Source: JAVEWJ01 sp034004605 (GTDB taxonomy: Bacteria > Patescibacteriota > Gracilibacteria > UBA1369 > LOWO2-01-FULL-3). Taken from it: a DNA stretch of 64,000 nucleotides. The translations under genes and the position numbers were made by a program. Every line of letters begins with the position of its first letter. Positions within the stretch are counted from its first letter, which is position 1. Below are positions 53,747-60,783 of this stretch, piece after piece. The DNA is taken from the NCBI GenBank assembly GCA_034004605.1, contig JAVEWJ010000001.1:310001-374000 (forward strand), in the 5' to 3' direction. The notes beneath the pieces are model-generated. The model was not told where the DNA came from, searched no databases, and saw only the letters and a program-made list of their open reading frames with translations.

Positions 53747-54079
53747 CTATTTTGAGATTAGTGTCTGAAATTCTTTTACAACCGAATTAATCGCTTCTGT
53801 TTTTTTTGCTGTTGCTATGTCAATTTGTGCCTTTCTTTCTTTGTTTGCCTTTGCAATCTCAGTCTTTGCCATTTCTGTGGCTTCGATTTTTGTGGCTTTT
53901 AATTTTTCGTTTCCTTTTTCCCTTAAAATAGATTCGAAGTCGTTCAAGTTTTCGGTTAATTTATTGCTAAATTGTTGGTGCTTTTCGTTTAATTGTTTTT
54001 GTCTTTCTGCTATTTGCGTTTTAGCATCTTCTTCTTTTTCCCTGATAATTTTTATTGGAGAATTGTCTTGATCGACCAT
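53747..54079 (-). CDS. A/V-type ATP synthase subunit H/G (peripheral stalk)
   Basis: 110 residues, almost entirely one charged coiled coil (EKEEDAKTQIAERQKQLNEK and following). First gene of the operon, immediately upstream of subunit I, the usual position of the E-partner stalk subunit (NtpF/AhaH). Sequence alone is generic coiled coil; the call rests on position and length. Confidence 0.85.
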   Translation of the reverse strand: MVDQDNSPIKIIREKEEDAKTQIAERQKQLNEKHQQFSNKLTENLNDFESILREKGNEKLKATKIEATEMAKTEIAKANKERKAQIDIATAKKTEAINSVVKEFQTLISK

Positions 54080-54109
54080 ATAGGTATTTTAAGTGTTTAA
54101 AACGAAGAC

Positions 54110-54137
54110 AGTTTAAAAATTTCTTCAGAAAAGTCAA
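54110..54137 (-). promoter_or_regulatory. candidate promoter of the ATPase operon
   Basis: Minus strand: TTGACT (54137-54132), 16-base spacer, TAAACT (54115-54110), 31 bases before ATG 54079. It lies in the gap between this operon and the exonuclease gene; nothing else is seen in that gap. Confidence 0.5.
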
Positions 54138-54176
54138 TGGTGGCTTCTCTTGCGGTATTTTGAAAATTATTGTGTA

Positions 54177-56354
54177 TTATTCTTGTTTAAGGTCGAAGTC
54201 TTGATTTAGAAAAGTTTGAAGCTTTGTTCCGTAGTTTGCGTTGGTAATTCTTTTGTCGAAAATTTTAACTTGGCTTTTTTGACTAGTCATTTTTAAAATC
54301 TTTTTAAGTCTAAGCGCCGTTTCGGGTAGTGTTTGTTTTTCGAAGTCTGTAAATTTTATGTCAGGTTTTGAAAAAGGTATGGTTAATATTAGCACTGTTT
54401 GAAAATTTTCAGGTTTTTCGATTTTTTCAAAAAAATTCGGTGAAACTATAAGGATAATAGGCGCTTTTGTTTCCGAGATTTGTTCGTTTAATTTTCCTAT
54501 CGATCCAAGTGTTTCTGAAAAAATCAATTTGTCTTTTATCGTTTTATTAAGTCTTAGTGTTAATTTTTTCAATAATATCTTTGAATTTGCGATAATAAGT
54601 GTGTTTCCCTCGCTTTGTTTTATGTGTTTTTCAGCTTTTTGTTCAATTTCCTCTGTTTGTTCGGGAACTATTTTAATTTCTTTTTTATTAAGGGGTTTTG
54701 AATTAATGAATTCGATTTTTTCAGGTATGGCGTAGAAGGATTTTGAAAAAATGGCATTATCGTTTAGGTTTAGGCTTAAATCGAAAAGTCTTAAGTTTGT
54801 GATTTTTGAAAAAAAGGAGCTTAATTTTTTATTTAAGTTTTTGTTTTGAAGGTTTATTCCAATTTGATCTTCTTTTTGTTTTATTAAAATAGTTTCGAAA
54901 TTGTTGTCGGAATCATCACGAAAGGCGAGTGATACTATCTGCAGATTTTCTTTCCATTTAGAAAGTTCTTGAATTGTCTTTTCTGATTTGAGTTGAATCA
55001 AATTTTTCGAAGTTGAAATAATATTGTTTACCGTATCTTTTATTTTTTTTAGATCTTTTTTCCCGGAATAGCTTTGAGGTAAAAGAAGCCGATTTTCAAA
55101 ATCCGTTTTGTTTTTTTCAAAATATATTCCGATTAGTCCAAATAGAATTATGCTTTTGTTTTCAAGTTCTTCCAATATATTGTTTTGTTCTTCGTCTTTC
55201 ATGTTTTCAATTGGCGCAATGAAGCTTTCCAAATTCAGATATCTATTTGTTTCTTTTTCAAAGCTTTTTTTGAATGAGCTTAAATCAATGATGTCTATTT
55301 CTTCAAAAAAATCCGGATTTTGTATTAAAAACTCGTGAGTTATTACTGCGTTTTCGGTTTTTTGCGATTTTGCCTCGGTGTATTTTTCGGTTCTATTTAT
55401 TTTGAATAATATTTTTTTTTCTTCGTTGAAAAGTTTTATTCCTCTTAAAGGTTTTCCGGGAAAAAGACTTATCCATACAATTACTTTTATTAAAGCCTTT
55501 ATTTCGTGCGGTTTGAATTCGGTTTTTTTTATGAAAGCGTTTAACCTTTTTGAGTCGATGTATTGTTCAAATGAATCCAGAATGTCTAACGAGTGTGCTG
55601 TGGCAATTTCTCCGCATAATTGAGCGGGCATTGATACTATTCGTTTTTTATTTTGAATCAGGTCTGATGCAATCGAAAAATAATCGGTGTCTATTTCGTT
55701 TAAACTGTTGTTTTTAAATTTTTGTGTCGTGTTCTCAACTTTTTCTTTTTTTTCATTAACTTCTATTTTTTTATGGATTTTAGTTGATTTTTTGAAAAAA
55801 CTTTCGGGCAAAATTCCGGATTTGGTTGAAAGCTTTTTGATTTCGTCTATGACTGATTTTTCAAGTGTGTGAAATTTTTCTTGTAAAATCAAAAATAGCT
55901 TCATTGATGATTTCGCGTCTTCAAGAGCATTATGGGAACTTTTGTTTTTTAGGTTTAAAGTTTTGCATAAGGATTCTAGACTGTGTGATCTTTCTTTAGG
56001 AAGAATCGCTGAAGCTAAAAATAATGTGTCGATCCTTTCTTTCGGTAAATTTATTTTTGTCTTTTTAAGAAAGGAAATATCGAATTCTATGTTGTGGCCG
56101 ACAAGGATTTTGTCTTTAAGAAGATTTGTAATTTTTTCTGAAACATCCTTGATTTGGGGGGCGTTTAGAAGGTCCTTTTTTTGAATTCCCGTGATTTGAG
56201 TCACAATTTCGGGAATTTCTGTTTGTGTGTTAATAAAACTTTGGTATTCTTCTGAGATTTTTCCGTTTTCGTCAAAAACGATTGCGCCGATTTCAATAAT
56301 CTCGTCCCGTTCTGAGTTTAAGCCCGTGGTTTCAAGGTCTATTGCTATGTACAT
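54177..56354 (-). CDS. DEDDh exonuclease fused to a degenerate DinG-like helicase
   Basis: 725 residues. Residues 1-155 are a DnaQ-type 3'-5' exonuclease with all catalytic residues: D6 and E8 (AIDLETTG), D92 (GHNIEFDISFL), H141 and D146 (SSHNALEDAKS). The remainder follows the DinG plan: NAVITHEFLI where DinG has its NHxLL motif, a LIIANSKILLKKL strand, VLILTIPFSKPD, and the characteristic end KIFDKRITNANYGTKLQTFL. However, no Walker A G-x-G-K-T/S is present, the DEAH position reads IDIIDLSSF, and the GRxIR arginine motif is absent. The helicase half therefore looks catalytically dead. The exonuclease may act in DNA repair with the rest as a binding platform. Confidence 0.75.
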   Translation of the reverse strand: MYIAIDLETTGLNSERDEIIEIGAIVFDENGKISEEYQSFINTQTEIPEIVTQITGIQKKDLLNAPQIKDVSEKITNLLKDKILVGHNIEFDISFLKKTKINLPKERIDTLFLASAILPKERSHSLESLCKTLNLKNKSSHNALEDAKSSMKLFLILQEKFHTLEKSVIDEIKKLSTKSGILPESFFKKSTKIHKKIEVNEKKEKVENTTQKFKNNSLNEIDTDYFSIASDLIQNKKRIVSMPAQLCGEIATAHSLDILDSFEQYIDSKRLNAFIKKTEFKPHEIKALIKVIVWISLFPGKPLRGIKLFNEEKKILFKINRTEKYTEAKSQKTENAVITHEFLIQNPDFFEEIDIIDLSSFKKSFEKETNRYLNLESFIAPIENMKDEEQNNILEELENKSIILFGLIGIYFEKNKTDFENRLLLPQSYSGKKDLKKIKDTVNNIISTSKNLIQLKSEKTIQELSKWKENLQIVSLAFRDDSDNNFETILIKQKEDQIGINLQNKNLNKKLSSFFSKITNLRLFDLSLNLNDNAIFSKSFYAIPEKIEFINSKPLNKKEIKIVPEQTEEIEQKAEKHIKQSEGNTLIIANSKILLKKLTLRLNKTIKDKLIFSETLGSIGKLNEQISETKAPIILIVSPNFFEKIEKPENFQTVLILTIPFSKPDIKFTDFEKQTLPETALRLKKILKMTSQKSQVKIFDKRITNANYGTKLQTFLNQDFDLKQE

Positions 56355-56399
56355 ATTTTTTCATATACGCTAAACTTTGCTCATCTTAATTCAATCCTT

Positions 56400-56882
56400 A
56401 TGAAAAAGCCAATTTTATTATTATTGCTTGTTCCTTTTTTGTTTTCATGCTCACTTTTCGGACCTATCGATGACGTGGAAGTTCATAATCAGCTTGTTGC
56501 TAGACTGGACAATTTAAAAGAAAGTGAAAACGGTTTCTATAAGGCTTATATTTCTTTGAGGCCCGATGATTCAGTTAACATGATTGAAGAAAAATTTAGT
56601 AATTTTAATTTGGCGGTTGTTGCGGTGGATGATTTTTTTGATTCTACGAGATTTGCAAGTTATCAAGAGGTTTTTGTTGATAGTTATGAGGAATTTTACA
56701 AAGATTTTGTAGCAGCTTATTCAAAACTTTCAGGGGATTTTGTGTCAGAGCTTAAATCTTCAGGTGTCACTTTCGATGTGATCAATAAGTATTCTTTCGA
56801 TTTGGATCAATATTCCATTAATTTTGTGGATTTTCACAATCGTTTAATCGATATTATTAATCAACAAGCTGATGAAAAATAA
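56400..56882 (+). CDS. small lipoprotein, paralog of the next gene
   Basis: 160 residues. Lipoprotein signal peptide with lipobox LFSCS (Cys about 17). The mature part is helical and acidic, beginning VHNQLVARLDNLKESENGFY. No known family recognised. The downstream gene starts 11 bases before this one ends and shares the LVxxLDNLKxS motif at the same place, so the two are tandem paralogs. Divergent from the exonuclease gene with 45 bases between starts. Confidence 0.7.
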   Translation: MKKPILLLLLVPFLFSCSLFGPIDDVEVHNQLVARLDNLKESENGFYKAYISLRPDDSVNMIEEKFSNFNLAVVAVDDFFDSTRFASYQEVFVDSYEEFYKDFVAAYSKLSGDFVSELKSSGVTFDVINKYSFDLDQYSINFVDFHNRLIDIINQQADEK

Positions 56883-57417
56883 ATTGTTTTTTTCTTTGGT
56901 TTTTGCGATTTTGTTTACTCTTTCTTCTTGTTCTCTCGGGAATTTTTTTACTGCTTCAAATGTGAGTTACGATATTTTGGTAGGAAATTTGGATAATTTG
57001 AAGGTGTCACAATATTATATGATTCGTGATTTCGAGTCTTCAAAAGAGCTTGCTATAACTGAAAAAGATCCCAATCAACTTTATGGAATAGGCGTTTCAG
57101 AGAATTATAACAAATTTGTAACACAGGCTTTAAATCTTAGTCTTTTGTTTGAAAGTCTCACTAATTTTTCAGAAGATGAAGGATACATTCTTGATTATTT
57201 TACGAGTGTTTATAAGCCGCTATTAAATGAGTATGTTGAGTATTGTGATATGGTATATAATAAAATTATTACAAGCACTTTAAGCGAAAGTGACTATGAA
57301 AATTTAATGAAAGAATTTGATGAAAAGAGCGAAAAATTCTTTTATGATCATGTGGATATGGTAAATATTGTGCTTAAGCACAATTGGGGAATTGAGATTT
57401 TTAAGGCAAATGAGTAA
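56872..57417 (+). CDS. small lipoprotein, paralog of the previous gene
   Basis: 181 residues. Signal peptide with lipobox LSSCS (Cys about 20), then SYDILVGNLDNLKVSQYYMI, matching the start of the mature part of its neighbour. Helical and acidic throughout, with no cysteine cluster or known motif apart from the lipobox. The overlap with the previous gene suggests co-expression. The 3' end overlaps convergent rsmA by 17 bases. Function unknown; membrane-anchored on the exterior face. Confidence 0.7.
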   Translation: MKNKLFFSLVFAILFTLSSCSLGNFFTASNVSYDILVGNLDNLKVSQYYMIRDFESSKELAITEKDPNQLYGIGVSENYNKFVTQALNLSLLFESLTNFSEDEGYILDYFTSVYKPLLNEYVEYCDMVYNKIITSTLSESDYENLMKEFDEKSEKFFYDHVDMVNIVLKHNWGIEIFKANE

Positions 57418-58201
57418 TCAGATTTTTGAGGTCTGATATTTTTAGTTCTTCGGGTCTTTGGTCTTGTTTTATTTTTGTTTCTGTCTTAATTTTTTGAATT
57501 GTTTTTTCGTCTAATTTAAGACTTTTTTGTAGAGTTTTTAACAGTTTTTTTCTTTTGTTTGAAAATATGATTTTTGCGATATTCATTATTTTTTTTGTTT
57601 CAGCTTGTGAAGGAATTTGGTTTTTTGGAAGAGTCTTTAGTAAAAGTATTTCAGAATTTACTTTTGGGGCCGGGAAAAATGAATTTTTTGAAACGGTTTT
57701 TATCTTGTAGGGTGTGGCGTAGAGTAGTACCTCTAGCGAAAGGATGCTTAATTTTTTTGTGTCGCAGATTTTGTCCGCCACTTCTTTTTGAACAAGAATC
57801 GTAACGGATTTTGGCATTGTTTTTTGAGAATAGAAATGTCTTATGAGTGGTGACGTAATGTAGTAGGGGATGTTTGCCACTATTTTATAATTTTTTTCTT
57901 TAATGTCGTATTTTAGAGCGTCTAGATTTTCTAGGTGAAAGTTTTTGAAGTCTATAAATTTTTCTTTCAAAACAGGAATCAGTGTGTCGTCTTTTTCTAT
58001 CGAAATCACTTTTTTGGCTTTTTTAAGCAATATTTCTGTAAGAAAACCCAGGCCGGGTCCGATTTCCACTATCGTGTCATCTTTGGAAATTTCGGAATTC
58101 TCAGCTATTAAGTTTAGTATGCCTTTGTTTATAAGAAAATTTTGGCCGAAGTTTTTTTTGATTTTTAGGTTATATTTTTGGAGAGTGTCGAATATTTTCA
58201 T
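57401..58201 (-). CDS. rsmA: 16S rRNA dimethyladenosine transferase
   Basis: 266 residues, the full family length. Opening KKNFGQNFLINKGILNLI, SAM motif I IVEIGPGLGFLTEILL, ISIEKDDTLI and the catalytic NIPYYITSPLI. It dimethylates the two adjacent adenines near the 3' end of 16S rRNA. It overlaps the DUF167 gene by 4 bases. Intact. Confidence 0.96.
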   Translation of the reverse strand: MKIFDTLQKYNLKIKKNFGQNFLINKGILNLIAENSEISKDDTIVEIGPGLGFLTEILLKKAKKVISIEKDDTLIPVLKEKFIDFKNFHLENLDALKYDIKEKNYKIVANIPYYITSPLIRHFYSQKTMPKSVTILVQKEVADKICDTKKLSILSLEVLLYATPYKIKTVSKNSFFPAPKVNSEILLLKTLPKNQIPSQAETKKIMNIAKIIFSNKRKKLLKTLQKSLKLDEKTIQKIKTETKIKQDQRPEELKISDLKNLITHLP

Positions 58202-58449
58202 TTGGAGATTTTTATTAATTTTGTTCTTGTCGATGCTCCGCTGATTATTTTTATATTGTCCGTTGAGACGCCTGTTTCTTTGCTTAAAAACTTGATTAAT
58301 TCAATGTTTGCTTTGTTTTTTTCTGGTTTTGCTCTTACGGTTATTTTTAGGGTTTTACCGTTTTCGTCTTCGATAATTTCTCTAAGTTCGGTTTTTGGGC
58401 ATTGAGGCGTAAGTTTTACTCTAATATATTCTTCTTTAATTTCGATCAT
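58198..58449 (-). CDS. DUF167 (YggU) family protein
   Basis: 83 residues with the YggU pattern: VKLTPQCPKTELREIIED, ITVRAKPEKNKANIELIKFLSKETGVS and IISGASTRTKLIKI (the SGxxSRxK-like end). Small cytoplasmic protein of unknown function. It sits between the pseudo-P-type ATPase (14-base overlap) and rsmA (4-base overlap). Confidence 0.92.
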   Translation of the reverse strand: MIEIKEEYIRVKLTPQCPKTELREIIEDENGKTLKITVRAKPEKNKANIELIKFLSKETGVSTDNIKIISGASTRTKLIKISK

Positions 58450-60127
58450 TCGTTTTTAAGGTCATGTAGTTTAGACTTGCGTATATTCCAATAAGAGAAA
58501 GGATTAAAACGATTTCTTTAATTTCCGGAATACTTAAAATGAATCTTTCGGATATTTCGGGTATTTTGAATAAACCAATGCCAGTAAGGGCGTAAATGAT
58601 GATCAGAAGTATGTATTTTATGTTTATTGATTTTTTCTTGAATGTGTAAAAAATGTTTAGAATTTGTGTAAAAACTACAAATAAAAAAATCAATGTTGAT
58701 GCCGAGAGAATGATGAAATCGGTTTTTTCAATTTCAGCGTTTATTACAAAACCGGTGCTTTTTAGAATCCAAAATAGTCCAATTGCAAGAAGGAGGGTTT
58801 TTAAGATTGAATTTTTTATTAAAAGTGTTTTTTCGTCTGTTTTGATAAGGCGTTTTTCTCTTATTATTAATATAAGCGGGAAGGTGATTATTAAATCTAT
58901 CAGTAGAATCCCGTAAATGCTTATGGGGCTTGGAATGTTTGAGATTAAAGCTAAAATTGAGATGAGTATCAATGCCGGACGGTAATTTAGCGCTAGGTTT
59001 TGGACCTTTTTATGGTTTTCTAAAATTCTTTCGTTTTTCTCGAAACTTTTCAAAGTTTTTTCGAGTGTGTTTTTTTTGTCTATCCATGTTGGTTTTTCGT
59101 CCATTTCTCTTAGTTTTGCGAATATTTCATTTTTTAGTTTTCCGGAAATTTCACAGAAGACAAAATCTTTGTCTTTCTCTTTTAGAATTTTTTCTTTTTT
59201 CTGATCGGTCATGGTGTTGAAGTATTCGCCGGTGATTGCTTCAAAGTGTTTTTCATTGATTATGTGAAGTTCTTTTGCGAGAGCCACTGCTGTTTTTTCT
59301 TTTAATTGTGTGAGTAAGAGTACTCGAAGGCCTTTTTCTTTCAGTCTTTTTATGAAAAATTCACTTTCTCTGTTTAGTGGTTTTTTTACGGCAATAAATC
59401 CCGTGAAAATCATTTCTTTTTCAGTGAATTCACTGGTGTATTTATCAAGTTTTTTTAAAGGTAGCGGGCGAATTGCGTAGCCAATTACTTTTTTGCCTTT
59501 TTTATTTAGTTTCGAAACTTGTTTTTTTAGTTTGTGTCTTATTCCCGGGGAAATAGGTTCCTTTTTGCCGTTTATCAGTATTCTTGTGCATTTTTCAATT
59601 ATTCTGTAGGGATTTCCTTTTGAAAATGCGAAAATTTCTTCTGTGTTCGTTTTTTTAACGATAGAGCTTGTGATTTTTGAATTTTCGTCTTCGATCACTT
59701 TGTCTATTTCACGATATTCTCTTTCTAAAAGGCTTTTTGATAAGGAGTTTTTGTTGAAAAAATTTACAATCGCTTCTTCAATTTTTCCAGTTTTTTTAAA
59801 TGACGAAAAAATGGTTGTTGCTGCTATTGTTTTTATTATTTCATTTTCTTTTAAAGGGAATTTTTCGTTTGATTCTTTTTGTTCTTTTCGATTTATTATT
59901 TCGTATTTGTTTTGGTCGGATTTGATGTTTATTGAATAATTATCAAAAATTATGTTTTTCAGTTGGAAAAAGTTTTTTAGAAGGGTCTTGTTTGCGCCAA
60001 GGCATACTGTTTTTAAGTTTTTTGTTTTTGTATCGGTAAAAATTTTGTCCCAAATTTTTAGCAAGATAATTGGCGTTGGAAGGCTTATTAGCGCCAATAT
60101 GATTAGATTGTTTATTGTTGGATTCAT
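58436..60127 (-). CDS. degenerate, actuator-less P-type-ATPase-like membrane protein
   Basis: 563 residues that align by eye with M4 to M10 of the intact pump two genes away. Residue 7-28 helix has SLPTPI where the pump has IPEGLP. VCLGANKTLLKN (41-52) replaces VICSDKTGTLTLN, so the phosphorylated Asp is Gly44. FSKGNPYRIIEKC (168-180) keeps the N-domain KG motif. IFTGFIAVKKP matches IFTGLTALKDP. LLTQLKEKTA (271-280) replaces IITGDHALTA. The GDGVNDAP hinge is lost near REMDEKP (about 340-346). M5-M6 (NIPSPISIYGILLIDLI) and M7-M10 follow. M1-M3 and the actuator domain are absent. It cannot be a normal pump; it may be a regulator or partner. Confidence 0.8.
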   Translation of the reverse strand: MNPTINNLIILALISLPTPIILLKIWDKIFTDTKTKNLKTVCLGANKTLLKNFFQLKNIIFDNYSINIKSDQNKYEIINRKEQKESNEKFPLKENEIIKTIAATTIFSSFKKTGKIEEAIVNFFNKNSLSKSLLEREYREIDKVIEDENSKITSSIVKKTNTEEIFAFSKGNPYRIIEKCTRILINGKKEPISPGIRHKLKKQVSKLNKKGKKVIGYAIRPLPLKKLDKYTSEFTEKEMIFTGFIAVKKPLNRESEFFIKRLKEKGLRVLLLTQLKEKTAVALAKELHIINEKHFEAITGEYFNTMTDQKKEKILKEKDKDFVFCEISGKLKNEIFAKLREMDEKPTWIDKKNTLEKTLKSFEKNERILENHKKVQNLALNYRPALILISILALISNIPSPISIYGILLIDLIITFPLILIIREKRLIKTDEKTLLIKNSILKTLLLAIGLFWILKSTGFVINAEIEKTDFIILSASTLIFLFVVFTQILNIFYTFKKKSINIKYILLIIIYALTGIGLFKIPEISERFILSIPEIKEIVLILSLIGIYASLNYMTLKTNDRN

Positions 60128-60128
60128 T

Positions 60129-60776
60129 TTATTTGGTTTTGGATTTTCTCCATTTTTCTATATTTTTATGGTGACCCGAGATGAGAACTTCGGGCACTTT
60201 TAGTCCTTCAAAGACCGGTGGCCTTGTATAATGCGGATATTCTTTTTTTCGGTTTATTTTTTTTGAGAAGGAATCTTCCATGTGTGAATCTTCTTTGTTT
60301 AAAACACCTGGAATAAGACGTGAAATTGAATCTAATAGTATCATTGCAGGAAGTTCTCCTCCGGTGAGTACATATTTCCCAATGGAAAGTTCGATATCTA
60401 CTAGTAAATCTCGGATTCTTTGATCGATACCCTCATATCTTCCACACAAAAGAATCATTTCATCATATTTTTTTGCGTATTTTTCGGCTTTTGCTTGTGA
60501 AAACATTTCGCCATCAGGTGTGAGGAAAACGACGGGGCCTTTGTTTGTTTTCTTTACGAAATTAATGCAATCAAAAAGGGGCTGAGGCGTCATAAGCATG
60601 CCTGCGCCTCCTCCATAAGGAGTATCGTCAACTTTTTTGTGTCGTTCTTTTGAGAAAGAACGTATGTCGTGGATTTTAATTTCAATGATTCCTTTTTCTA
60701 TAGCCCTTTTTATTATGCTTTCTTTTAGGTAGGAATCAAAAATATCCGGGAAAATTGTAAGAATGTCGTATTTCAT
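60129..60776 (-). CDS. trmD: tRNA (guanine-N1)-methyltransferase
   Basis: 215 residues, somewhat shorter than typical TrmD (about 240-250), the C-terminal part being trimmed. Motifs: YDILTIFPDIFDSYLKESI, YGGGAGMLMTPQPLF, LLCGRYEGIDQRI, SIGKYVLTGGELPAMILLDS and YTRPPVFEGLKVPEVLISGHH. Makes m1G37 in tRNA. It lies between the two P-type ATPase-like genes, one base from the degenerate one and 7 from the intact one. Confidence 0.96.
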   Translation of the reverse strand: MKYDILTIFPDIFDSYLKESIIKRAIEKGIIEIKIHDIRSFSKERHKKVDDTPYGGGAGMLMTPQPLFDCINFVKKTNKGPVVFLTPDGEMFSQAKAEKYAKKYDEMILLCGRYEGIDQRIRDLLVDIELSIGKYVLTGGELPAMILLDSISRLIPGVLNKEDSHMEDSFSKKINRKKEYPHYTRPPVFEGLKVPEVLISGHHKNIEKWRKSKTK

Positions 60777-60783
60777 TTTTTTC

